A stretch of 64,000 bases of DNA from Triticum aestivum (taxonomy: Eukaryota; Streptophyta; Magnoliopsida; Poales; Poaceae), in assembly GCF_018294505.1 (NCBI RefSeq), contig NC_057795.1:518213915-518277914 (forward strand). Direction: 5' to 3'. Under the pieces are notes generated by a model. The model was given only the letters and a program-made list of their open reading frames with translations, ran no database searches and was not told the origin of the DNA. Both the position numbers and the translations under genes were made by a program. Of the stretch, positions 10,968 through 21,638 are shown piece after piece. Each line of letters starts with the position of its first letter. The first letter of the stretch is position 1.

Positions 10968-12182
10968 CAGCTATGCCCCCATCGACCGCCCCATAAGGAT
11001 ATATACTCCAAATTCCTTGGGCGGCTTAGGGGGCACTCTGCACACAAAAGGTCCATAGTTCGGCTCGACCCTATTCGGACCCTAGAAGTTATCCTTCACG
11101 GTTCATTAAAATGAACCAGCTTTACTCACAGCCACACCTGATTCATTTACCTGGTCTCTTTTCTTTTTTTTACAGATGGCCATCATACTATACCCTTCAA
11201 GGACACTTCACAACGGAGACAAAGGCGCAGACGTGCAACAGGGCCCCGCATTAAGGTTTCTTTTTTAGATTAAGACCCTCTGTAAAACTTTTTTATCTCT
11301 TGTTGTTTTATACTTTCCTGGCATGTAAAATGTCCAAGAAAGATACCGGCACCATCTGTAAACATACGGCTCGCCGTACTAAAGTGGATGTTATAGAAGC
11401 AGCCCGGTTCGTATTGTGTTTTGAGATTTATGCTCTCACCACCCGCGCTCTTCCCCCACGTAGGATTGCCACATGTGCCTTGATACCATGGGTTTATCAC
11501 CAGGGGATGTATCCAGCCCGGTGTATATTGTAAAGTCCGAACACCTATAGGGAGTGTTCGGCGTCGCGAGTTTGGACTTATATGCATCAGCTCCGAATCA
11601 TGTCTTTGGTCAATAGTTGGGTTGCCCGGCTCCTCTGCTTTCTACCTTACGTTCCGCTATATCGGCTAGGGTAGTAAAGGGAGAACTACTGCGATTGTGT
11701 CCCGGCTAGCCCGGATGAGCACTTCAATAGAGAAAGCCGAAAACTGACTGTCATGATGCGGCGAGAGCTTGTCAACCACTTGATGACTCATCGGAATCTT
11801 CACGATTCCCTCCGTGTTAAACGAAGGACCATTATGCTGGTCACATATGTAATCACACCGTATGCGGATAACCGCGGACATACCAGGGGCTATATAGTAG
11901 CCCCACCGTCAAACTCCTATGGCTAAGTGAAAGTGTTAAAGCTCTATAGTCCGATTGCCTCATTCGCCGCACTAGCACCTCCTTCACGTTGGGTCAAATG
12001 TGATCAAGTGCTTTTCCGAACACCCCTGCATTATATGCAAGGGGGCTGAAGCCGACGACCGCAAACTTTCAGATTGAATATAATAAGACGGCCACACAGG
12101 AGGCATTATAACTTTTCAGGCAAAAAGTAAAAAACATAGCCTTAAATGTATCATAATACTGTTACTACAATTTTGATACACC
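10968..12182 (+). other. Non-coding interior of element 1 where pol is missing
   Basis: After the protease frame ends at 10967 there is no RT, RNase H or integrase coding on either strand. The stretch is AT/GC-mixed and has a pyrimidine run (about 11155-11174) ending in ACAG. Some G/C-rich pieces such as CAAGGGGGCTGAAGCC near 12038 resemble spacer sequence between pol and the antisense gene of element 2. I see no supported gene. Confidence 0.5.
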
Positions 12183-13138
12183 TCACTCGAACATAATATT
12201 TTTCGAGCACTGGCCCTCTATTAAGCGGGCACCCTCCAGGACATCTTCAAAGTAATGTTCTAGCATGTTAAGGTCCTTACCTTCGGGTGGACTCTGCGCT
12301 GCAATATCGGTGGCCGTCATCTTCGCCCAGTATATCTTGACACGGGCAAGGGCCATCCGTGCACCTTCTATGCATGTTGACCGCTTCACAGCGTCGATAC
12401 ACGGCACCGCATTAAAAAGCCACCGCAGCAAACTGAAATCACTATCTGGAATGGGTTTAGTTGGCCACAGCCGGGCTATGACATCCTTCATGGTAGTGCC
12501 GGACATCCTGTGGAGCTCGGCCCATTTTGCCATCTGTTCGTTCAATAGTGGACGCTTCGGCGTGTCAAATTGTGACCAAAACAGCTTTTCCATTGCATGT
12601 CCTTCTTGCGCGTGGAAAAACTGATTCACATCGGCAGCACTCTTCGGCAGGTCCATAAAGGGGTCCGGAGAACTCCACCGTTGATTAAGCGGCGCATACT
12701 TCGGATCGCCAAACTTAGTTTGTAATAAAAAGGGCTTACCAGCCGCGATCTCCCCAGCTTGTTGGATCTCCTCCCGAGCTGCTCTAGACTCAGACCAGGC
12801 TTCCTTCGCCTCTTGTAAGGCCTTGTCCAGTTCGGCCGCTTTTGCTTTGTTATCTTTCTCAAGATCTTGGCATCAGCTAGTGGCATTCTTCAACTCAAGT
12901 GCCATGGTGGATATCCTCTCCTTGCACTGACGCCGAGCGGTCTGCTCCACTTTTAATTCGGTGGCTGTCTTTTCGGCAGCCGCATTACTCATCCTGGCCC
13001 GCTCCTTGGCCCGGGCAAGTTCCGCCCGAAGGGTCTCAACGGCGACGGCACTATCTGCAGTTATGCATATGCAAATTCTCGATATCACGCTCATTTTACA
13101 ATACTAGCATGTACTGAGTGCCCCAGAGACATACCTTG
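12183..13138 (-). pseudogene. Element 1 antisense gene, C-terminal exons
   Basis: The minus strand encodes a coiled-coil region (L-R-A-E-L-A-R-A-K-E-R-A-R then E-L-K-V-E-Q-T-A-R-R) and a conserved C-terminal domain (F-W-S-Q-F-D-T-P, W-A-E-L-H-R-M-S-G-T, W-P-T-K-P-I-P) ending at 12183. A GT...AG intron is visible at 13055-13134 on the minus strand. An in-frame TGA at 12873-12875 and a frameshift near 12640 break it. It is antisense to the element's gag and resembles the opposite-strand gene of element 2. Plant Tat/Grande-type gypsy elements are known to carry such antisense genes; the function is unclear. Confidence 0.65.
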
Positions 13139-13601
13139 TGTCGGTGTCAAAACCGGCGGATCTCGGGTAGGGGGTCCCGATCTGTGCATCTAGGCTGATG
13201 GTAACAGGAAGCAAGGGACACAATGTTTACCCAGGTTCGGGCCCTCTAGATGGAGGTAAAACCCTACTTCCTGCTTGATTAATATTGAAGATATGGGTAG
13301 TACAAGAGTAGATCTACCACGAGATCGTAGAGGCTAAACCCTAAGAGCTAGCCTATGATGGTATGACTGTAATTGTGATCGGCCTTCTAAGGACCAACCT
13401 CCCCGGTTTATATAGACACCGGAGAGGGCTAGGGTTTACATGGAGTCGGTTATAAAGAAGGAAACACAATATCCGGATCGCCAAGCTTGTCTTCCACGCA
13501 AAGGAGAGTCCCATCCGGACATGGGCCGAAGTCTTGAGTCTTGTATCTTCACGCTTCAATAGTCCGGCTGTCCGGATACCCCCTAATCCAAAACTCCCTC
13601 A
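13139..13601 (-). repeat. 3' LTR of element 2 (463 bp)
   Basis: On the minus strand it starts TGAGGGAG at 13601 and ends CCGACA at 13139. It pairs with 28631-29112 and differs at about 16 positions by eye, nearly all transitions, plus a 19-base gap between repeated AGTCCGG sites. The purine-rich AGGGGCTACT on the minus strand just inside 13601 is the probable plus-strand primer. Confidence 0.88.
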
Positions 13602-13937
13602 GTAGCCCCTGAACCAGGCTTCAATGACGATGAGTCCGGCGGGCAGTCTTTTCTTCGGCATTGCAAGGCAGGTTCCATCTCCGAATACTCCAAAGTATTT
13701 GTTACGACAAATAGTGTCCGGCTTCCCATCAATGTTGTACTCCTCGGCTTTAGTGTCTCAATAATAACCATATCCACGTGTCGAGCGAATGCGAGGAGCC
13801 GAGGCATTTTTACATTTGCCACCCTCAATCCTCCGGGCTAACCGTCTATTTGAAGGGACGGGGATTCTCAGATCCAAACCTCACTCTTCCTTCCTGAGCT
13901 AGCATCCAATAGAGCGCTCCGGAAAAACCATTCCAAC

Positions 13938-16724
13938 ATGGCCTGCCGTCGCAGCTCTTCTGCTCGCCCTCCTCGTTCCAAGTTGGGGGATTAGGGAGAG
14001 TGTTCAGTTCCTCATAGCCGTTTGACAGAGTTACAAACCCAAGGGTTTCTCCCACCGGCGTTCATGGTCGCTGTCCGAGTCGGAATAGCCACTTATGACG
14101 GAGGGGAACAAGCGGAGGGATCTCCAAATCCATCTCCAGAGGAGCGTATATGCCTCATCCCGCATCTTCTAAGGGGCGTCGGGTTTCCCATCCACACGTT
14201 TCTTCGCGGGCTCCTGGAGTTCTACGGCCTCCAGTTGCACAACCTTACCCCTGCCTCCATTCTGCATATAGCGGGGTACATCGCCCTTTGCGAGCTGTTT
14301 TAGGCTGCGAACCTCACTTCGGATTATGAAGGAAGCCGTTCTGCCTTGTCCCCCGCACCTAGGGAGAATCCCTATGTCAAGTGGGCGGGGCTGAAGTATG
14401 GCGCATTGCCGAGACCGGATACCTATCCGGCACTCCTAAGAAGGCACCAGAAAACTGGCCTTCGGAGTGGTTTTACACTGATGACGTTCCCCTTCCGGAG
14501 CCAGTCCGGACAGGTCTCCCCAAGTTCAGTAACACCCCGCCAAGGGCACGCCTAAGCTAGCGCCCCCGGGGCCCTCAAGAAGAGGATACGAGGGAAATAC
14601 ACTTCCTGATGAGAAGGATAAAGTTAGTGGCCAACTCCGGACTAACGATAGTCGAGGTCATGGCAATATGCATAATGCGGGGAGTGCAACCGCTTCAATA
14701 TCGGGGGAAGCCCATGTGGCACTTCAACGGGGAAGATGACGCCACCTGCTGCGGCCGTAGGGGTCCGGACTCTGCCACTGCCCTGGCAAGGATATTGTCC
14801 GATTTATATAAAGGGAAGAGGAGGAATTCCTTCGCATTAAACCGCGGGACGGATTCTCCATGTACAACCCCCCAAAATGGGTAAGTCGTCATTCCTTTCC
14901 CTGTTTTACTTACTTTAGCGTTCTTCTGCTAAGATTACCTGCATCGATGTTTCCGAGCAGGAACTGAGGAGGGACGTAGAAGGAATCTTCAACCCCTCCC
15001 CGCAGCCAGAGGACCCCGGAAGGGCCCTAGATCCAGGACTCAAAGAAGATCCAGATATTGCCGTGGAGCTTGTCAACGGGGTATTTTATCAAGCAAGCTG
15101 GGATGGTGCCTCAGTGGCCATTACGGCCGACTATCCTGGACTGCTCCCTGTGTCGCATGTAAGCCGAACTAAAAAACCCTATCCTCTGAAGAGGACTCCC
15201 CTCAGGTATTATGCTTTACCTTTGAGGCATCATGCTGTTTGCAGAGACGACGGTCGGAGCACGGGGCCGAGCCCCTAGGGACTTGTCAACCATGGGCATT
15301 CGGATCGGGCATGCTCAAGAGGAAGGCGGTGAGGGTCGACACACCACTCCAGAGGTAAAGTAATAACCTGTCCTGCAATTATAGTACTTGATATATAACA
15401 GCGCCCTTTGCGCCTAGCATGAAGAGAAGCAACTGGACTATATCCGGGGGTCCCGCCAATCACGCCTCCACCAGCCGGGTTCCAGAACCAGCTTCGAGGG
15501 CGGAGGCAGACACGGGCCAGTTCTACATAGTTCTCCGACAGGGGATGCGGATATGTTTTCGGCCACAAACTCCAAAGTGGAGAGCACCCTGAATCACCGG
15601 CGCCGGAGGGCGGTGCTTCGGAACAACATCTTTTCCGAAGAGGCATTTAATGCCTTCAATTCGGCAGACGCATACATCTGAGCTGCTCAAGGCGGGGTTG
15701 CCCGAGCGACGAACCAGTATACCAAAGATATACGGGTAAGAAGCTTTGATAAGTATGTATAACAGTAGCCTCTAAGACTTGAAATAGTTGGAAAAACTGT
15801 TTGAAGGGTCAATTTATGCACAGGTCCTTGTAGAGAAGAATGAACAATTGGCTCGGGAGCTGGAGGAATGCAAGGCCCAGCCGAGGGACACGGTTGCCAA
15901 GTTGGAGGAATCCCAGAAGGCCTCATCTGGTAACATTTGTCTCAATTGTACGAAGATGCACCAGTTAGTAAATGGCCGGTATGACTAGTCTAACAGAAAA
16001 TTCTGCAGACAATCCCGGGGTGAATCCGGAGGGCGTAACGGATGACGACTCGCATCTAAAAAGGCAGCTAAAGGCTGGCGAGCGCATCCTTATGCAAGTT
16101 AAGCAAGAGAAGAACAATCTTCAAGATGCCAATGTTCGATTGGACGTGGAATTAAAAGACGTCCGCGCTCAACTGGCGGACTCCATGAAGGAGAACAAAA
16201 GGCTTTGACGCGGCATTTATGGTGAGTGCCCAGACGAACTAGATGATAGTTCAGCGAGGAAGTATGTTGAAAGAATTTTTCTTGCAGGAATGTTAACGGG
16301 TCGCCCAGAAGAGGAGATGCCCTCATCTGCAAGTGATTTACCGCAAGACCTCTCGCAACTGCATGAGCGAGCTCGGCAAGTGATGTAGGGTGTTTCTCAA
16401 GCCTTGTGGCCATCAAGCTTGTTGCCGAACGACATGGGGGAGCTTGTGGATATGCTTCAAGGAGCACGGCGGCGCTTCCAATTGTGGAAGATGTCAGCTT
16501 GCCGGCAAGGTGCAAGAGAAGCCTGGGCTATGGTGAAGACGCGCTACACCAAGTTGGACCCGAACCATATGGCCGAAGTAGGACCGGCGGGGCCCGATGG
16601 GCAAGAAATTCCCGTGAGCCTGGTATATGACCAGGTAGCGTTAGCCGCCAAGTATTCTCAACATGATTGTAAGCTAGATAGCCTGTTGGATGGTATAGAG
16701 GAAGAATATAGTCAGTCCAAGTGA
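13938..16724 (+). pseudogene. Element 2 antisense gene, multi-exon, putative gypsy-type transposon domain
   Basis: Opposite to pol, the plus strand encodes a spliced protein. Exon 1 starts at ATG 13938 and holds the N-terminal domain (L-I-P-H-L-L-R-G-V-G-F-P near 14155, then G-L-Q-L-H-N-L-T-P) known from plant 'putative gypsy type transposon' proteins. It continues in shifted frame through V-G-G-A-E-V-W-R-I-A. GT...AG introns are visible at 14881-14960, 15159-15244, 15355-15417, 15736-15787, 15930-16008 and 16222-16287. The middle is coiled coil; the last exon ends E-E-E-Y-S-Q-S-K at 16724. Stops at 13992, 14301, 16206 and 16386 and a frameshift near 14330 disable it. Role unknown. Confidence 0.65.
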
Positions 16725-17545
16725 CTATGTAATTTAATGGACATAATTAGTCCCTAGCCGGATTAAAATCATTTGTCATGGCGGACCTTTTCGCTTCAGC
16801 CCCCGGATCCTATAGTCCAGGGTGTGTCCGAATACCCGCTCAGTTATACAAGACCGGGGTATGCGTGGAGACAAGGCGTAGTGGTCATAAGTGCTCGAAC
16901 AGACAAGTACCCAACTAGTTATGTTATATTACATGGATAGTGAGAAACATCTTCTAGAGAGAATAGTTCTGTTAGGGGTTCCTTTCCCTGGGTACGCATG
17001 CGACAATGCACATGTCCGGACTGCATACGATGGCGCAGGATACAAGACTTCTGGGGATTTATGTTGTAATAAACGAATACATCTTTTGTTCACCGATCGA
17101 ATATTCTCTTAAGGAAACTAGCTTTCGGCTTCACCCAGTCTGAGGTACACATCCGGCTGAACCGGTAGTAACAATCGCAGAGGTGCTCCCCTTATGCCCT
17201 AGCCGAATTAACGGGAATGTAGGGCATAAACACAAGAGCCAGGCAACCCAGCTTGGCCACATCTTAAGTCATATCGATGCATATAATGGTGAAGAAAAAG
17301 CACATATGAAAAAGAACTCATATGTGATGGGCAAAAAGCCATTTGAGTAATTATTTTTAGCTTTCGTATAGGAAGCCCCCAGGTATTGCTTACACACATA
17401 GTGCGGCCGGAGTAATCCGGGAGTCTGCACTGTATTGAGTACTTTGTGTGAAGAGAAAAAAGGCCGAGAAAGGAAAAGTGGGGTGGAGCATAAATAAAAG
17501 GGAGGGAGTAAGGAGACGAACACTGAGTTGGACAATGTTGGACAA
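16725..17545. other. Spacer between antisense gene and pol of element 2
   Basis: No gene is supported on either strand. A minus-strand frame extends through 17208-17545, but it has lost similarity to integrase and reads as chance coding. The left part has gypsy-spacer features (CTTCAGCCCCCGGATCC near 16795). A ten-base tandem repeat (GTTGGACAAT twice, about 17527-17546) marks the probable deletion junction where integrase is lost. Confidence 0.5.
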
Positions 17546-19001
17546 TGTCCTGTGCGTCTGCTCGGGCCATCGGCCAATAGAAGCCTGTACGGAAGGCCTT
17601 GCTGACTAGCGCTCGAGCCGCGACGTGGTGTCCGCCCAGTCCGGCATGAATTTCAGCCAAGAGTTGCTGCCCTTCCTCTTCGGAGATGCACCTTTGGAGC
17701 ACTCCGGTCGCGCTTTTCTTATAGAGTTCCCCTTCATGGACTTTGTAAGCTTTAGAACGCCGGACAATGCAGCGTGCTTCATTTTGGTCTTCGGGGAGCT
17801 CCTGCCTATTTAGGTAGGCCAAGAAAGGCTCAGTCCACGGGGCGATTACAGCCATGATTTCGTGGGCCGAAGATGTTATTTCGGTGGCGGAGCCTCCGAT
17901 TGTGTCTGATGGTTCGGGATCTGGGGGTGTGTTCGGATCCGTGCTAGTATTGCCGGACTCCCCTTCCCATACTACGGATGGCTTGAGCAACCTTTCCCGG
18001 AATATGTTAGGTGGGACAGGGTCGCGTTTAGCGCCGATGCGGGCGAGGACGTCCGCCGCTTGATTGTTTTCTCGAGCCACATGGTGGAATTTGAGCCCCT
18101 CGAACCGAGTTGACATTTTGAGGACGACATTACGGTAGGACGCCATTTTTGGATCCTTGGCATCAAAGTCTCCGTTTATTTGTGATATTGCGAGGTTCGA
18201 ATCCCCGCGCACTTCTAGGCGTTGGATGCCCATAGAGACTGCCATCCGAAGACCGTGCAACAGCGCCTCGTATTCGGCTGCATTGTTGGAGTCTGTGTAT
18301 AATATTTGGAGGACGTACTGGACCGTGTCTCCGGTGGGAGACGTCAGGACTACACCTGCTCCCAATCCGGCCAGCATTTTGGAGCCGTCGAAGTGCATGA
18401 TCCAGTTGGAGTACGCACCGTACTCTTTAGGGAGTTCGGCTTCTGTCCATTCGGCGACAAAGTCAGCCACTACTTGCGACTTAATGGCTCGCCGTGGTTT
18501 GTATATTATGTCGAACGGAAGGAGCTGGATAGCCCATTTAGCAATCCTGTCCGTAGCATCGTGGTTATTTATTATGTCAGTGAGTGGTACTTCGAAGGCC
18601 ACCGTAATCGAACACTCTTGAAAGTAGTGTCGTAGCTTCTGGGATGCCATGAAGACCGCGTATGCTATTTTTTGATGGTGTGGGTATCGAGATTTGCATG
18701 GGGCGAGGACCGTGGATACGTAATAAACCGGCTTTTGAAGCGGGAATTTGTATCCGTCCACCTCTCGTTCGACGACGAGCACTGCGCTTACCACTTGATG
18801 TGTTGCAGCTATGTACAATAGCATAGGTTCACCGATATTTGGCGTTGTTATGACTGGATTACTAGCCAGTAAGGTCTTTATTTCCTCGAGTCTGGCTGCG
18901 GCTGCATCCGTCCATATGAAGTGTTCGGTGCGCCGAAGGAGACGGTAAAGAGGTAATGCTTTTTCTCCTAACCTAGAGATAAAGCGGCTCAAAGTGGCCA
19001 C
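17208..19001 (-). pseudogene. RNase H, archaeal-type RNase H and truncated integrase of element 2
   Basis: The 597-codon minus-strand frame starts with the RT connection (L-S-R-F-I-S-R-L-G-E-K-A-L-P-L-Y). The gypsy RNase H follows (Y-V-S-T-V-L, then H-H-Q-K-I-A-Y-A and L-R-H-Y-F). A second RNase H comes next, with M-H-F-D-G-S-K (first Asp), N-A-A-E-Y-E-A-L, V-R-G-D-S-N-L and N-N-Q-A-A-D-V-L-A. Last is the start of integrase: an H...H pair in H-A-G-L-G-G-H-H and C-x3-C near 17545. The catalytic D-D-E core never appears; from about 17545 on, the frame is unrelated sequence. Two RNase H domains mark the Tat lineage. An in-frame TAG at 19017 separates it from RT. Confidence 0.85.
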
Positions 19002-19016
19002 ACATCCAGCTAGTTT

Positions 19017-20405
19017 CTAGATGTGCTTGAGGTCTGTTGGTATGGCCAACTGCGACAGAGCTCGGATTTTTGTCGGATTCACTTCGATTCCTCTATTGGA
19101 AACAATGAAGCCCAGCAGTTTCCCCGAGGGGACGCCAAAGACGCATTTTTCCGGATTCAACTTGATGTCGTATGTCCGGAGGTTATCGAATGTAAGCCTC
19201 AAGTCATCTATTAGGGTTTCGACGTGTCTAGTTTTTATGACCACGTCGTCCACATATGCTTCCACTGTTTTGCCAATTTGTTTTTCTAGGCATGTTTGAA
19301 TCATGCGTTGATAGGTTGCACCGGCATTCTTAAGCCCGAAAGGCATAGTGTTGAAGCAAAAAGGGCCATATGGTGTTATAAAAGATGTTGCAGCCTGGTC
19401 AGACTCTACCATCTTTATTTGATGGTATCCAGAGTATGCATCGAGAAAGCACAACGAGTCGTGTCCAGCTATGGCATCGATAATCTGATCGATGCGAGGG
19501 AGGGGAAAGGGATCCTTGGGGCAAGCCTTGTTGAGGTCTTTGAAGTCGACGCATAGGAGCCAGGATTTTTCCTTCTTTGGTACCATTACCAAGTTTGCCA
19601 GCCAATCGGGATGTTTAATATCTCTGATGAATCCGACCTCGAGTACTTTGGCTAGCTCTTCCCCCATGGCTTGCCTTTTGGGCTGTGAAAACCGTCTTAG
19701 AGTCTGCTTGACCGGTTTGTATCCTTTTAGCATATTGAGGCTGTGTTCGTCCAATCTGCGTGGGATGCCCGGCATGTCCGATGGGTGCCAGGAGAAAATG
19801 TCCCAATTCTCGCATAAGAAGTCTCGCAGTGCGGCGTCCATCACGGGGCTCAACCGTGCCCCGATGGAAGCTGTCTTCGTGGGGTCTGTTGGATGGACTT
19901 GGAATTTGACTATCTCGTCTGCGGGTTTAAATGAGGTGGACTTGGGTCGCTTGTCGAGTATCACGTCGTCCCTGTCCATGGTGGCCTGCAGTGTTGTTAA
20001 CTCTTCGGCTGCTAGGGCTTCGGATAATGCTTCCAGGGCTAGTGTTGCGGTTTTGTTTTCGGGGCGAGGTCCGGGCATTTTAAGCTTCATGTACCCGTAA
20101 TGGGGTACAACTTGAAAGCTTGTAAACGCGTCCCGCCCTAGAAGGGCATGGTATCCGCTGCTAAAAGGAGCCACTTGGAATGTGATTTCTTCGGACTTGT
20201 AATTTTTTGGGGTGCCGAATACCACATCGAGTGTGATTTTTCCCGCACACCGCGCTTCCCGACTAGGAATGATTCCCCTAAAGGTCGTGCCGCTTTGTGC
20301 AATGCGACTTTTGTCAATTTCCATCTTGTTGAGTGTTTCTTCGTAGATCAAGTTTAATCCGCTTCCGCCGTCCATGAGTACTTTAGTGAGCCGAAAGCCG
20401 TCCAC
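19017..20405 (-). pseudogene. Aspartic protease and reverse transcriptase of element 2
   Basis: The frame carries protease with L-M-D-G-G-S-G-L-N-L-I-Y (catalytic Asp intact) and G-Y-H-A-L-L-G-R, then full RT fingers-palm: V-P-K-K, L-C-V-D-F-K-D-L-N, D-A-Y-S-G-Y-H-Q-I and the catalytic A-Y-V-D-D-V-V-I-K. It ends at TAG 19017-19019, where the RT-RNase H connection continues in the same frame (likely CAG originally). Upstream the same frame is separated from gag by TGA at 20451-20453. Apart from these two stops the polymerase looks whole over 462 codons, the best preserved enzyme in the window. Confidence 0.88.
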
Positions 20406-20450
20406 GATTGGGCTAAGGACCAGAGCGGCTGGTGCTCGGACAGTCTGGAA

Positions 20451-21606
20451 TCAAGGTTCATCACTGGCGTTGAAAGTTATAGCAGTGTTGTTCCAGGGGT
20501 TTATTTTTGCCACATGGTAAACTTCAGCAGAGCTTCGATGAGCCCGCTTGCGCCTATTGTTTGAGGCAAAAGTCTCGAAGACTGTTAGTACCGTATTGTG
20601 TTCGTTGGCGGGATGTTGTTCTGCTTTATGGCTTACAAGAAGATCCTCGCCACTTTTTGCAACCTGCCGGAGTATCCAACATGCCCTAAGACTATGAGTT
20701 GGTGTTATGTCCGGAGTGCTGTGGAGTTTACATGGCCCATTGAGCCATCCTTCCAATACGGTTCCCCGCCCCGGGGCGGGCCTTGGTTTCTTGGGAATTG
20801 GATCGGCCGACTTACGAGAGTTCACCCGTTTAGTTTGGACAAAGGTTTTGGTGAGAGCCGTACTATCCCAAAATTTTGTTTGGGTTTTCCAGGCACTCTT
20901 CATCGCACAGTACTTCTGTACTATGGTTGCCAAGTCCGCAAAGTGTACTATGTCACGGCAACTTATAGCATTAAGGATTCCTTTGTCCGTGCAGTTTTTG
21001 CAGAAGAGTGAGACCACGTCCTCCTCGCGGCAATCCTTGACCTTGTTTAACACAAGGAGGAATCTGGCCCTATAGCGATGACCTGTCTCCTGGGGCTCTT
21101 GCCTAATGCGGGAGAGACGGTTTAAGTCCGGGTGGGTGTTGTTAGCTGAATCCGGATTCTGATCTAATCCAGCACCCAGGGGCATGGGAGGTTCCGAACC
21201 TGACAGCTTGGGGTCCAGAACGCTGCCCAATTTCGTCGGCCCAATGCCCGATTCTAAGTCCGGGACTCGGGCCATGTCTTCCTTTGAGCAGGTGTTCGGC
21301 TCAAGGAGTTCGGTGATCCGAACATAATTCGTCCTCAAAGTTGAGGGCCAATCCGTGTGTGCTTCTTCCACTACCGCTATCTCATGGGTGGCCGGCAGGG
21401 ATCTGATGTCCCTTTGGTCGGGTTTAAGCCCGATCCAGTCATAGTCTATAGCGAGCTCTAGAGCGGCGATGCGATCCAAGAGCTCATTGAGGGAGGAGAG
21501 CTCCATCGGATCCATCTGTTCGGCGAGTCCTGAATTGACGCGAAGGTTATGCTTGATGACCCGAGAGGCCATCATCGGTGCTACCGCCGATGGGGCGGCC
21601 ATGATA
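20451..21606 (-). pseudogene. Gag of element 2, main part
   Basis: The minus-strand frame begins at the CACTA insertion (21607-21609 is the AAG duplicate) and runs to TGA 20451. It has an N-terminal helical region (M-E-L-S-S-L-N-E-L-L-D-R-I), a core with Y-R-A-R-F-L-L-V-L-N-K-V-K-D-C, and a basic, proline-rich tail with C-K-L-H-S-T-P. This gag is only distantly like those of elements 1 and 4, so element 2 is a different family with related LTRs. The first codons lie across the CACTA at 28504-28583. Confidence 0.7.
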
Positions 21607-21609
21607 AAG

Positions 21610-21638
21610 CACTACAAGAAATATGTCAACTTGTGACC
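21610..21638 (+). repeat. Left terminal inverted repeat of CACTA element 1
   Basis: Twenty-nine bases beginning CACTACAAGA and ending TTGTGACC; inverted copy at 28475-28503 with one mismatch (T/A at position 23). Confidence 0.92.

Noticed and set aside
16891..17112. Plus-strand frame of 73 codons in the element 2 spacer
   Set aside because: No similarity to any known segment, lies in decayed spacer.
17854..18635. Plus-strand open frames opposite the RNase H region
   Set aside because: Shadows of the minus-strand pol frame.
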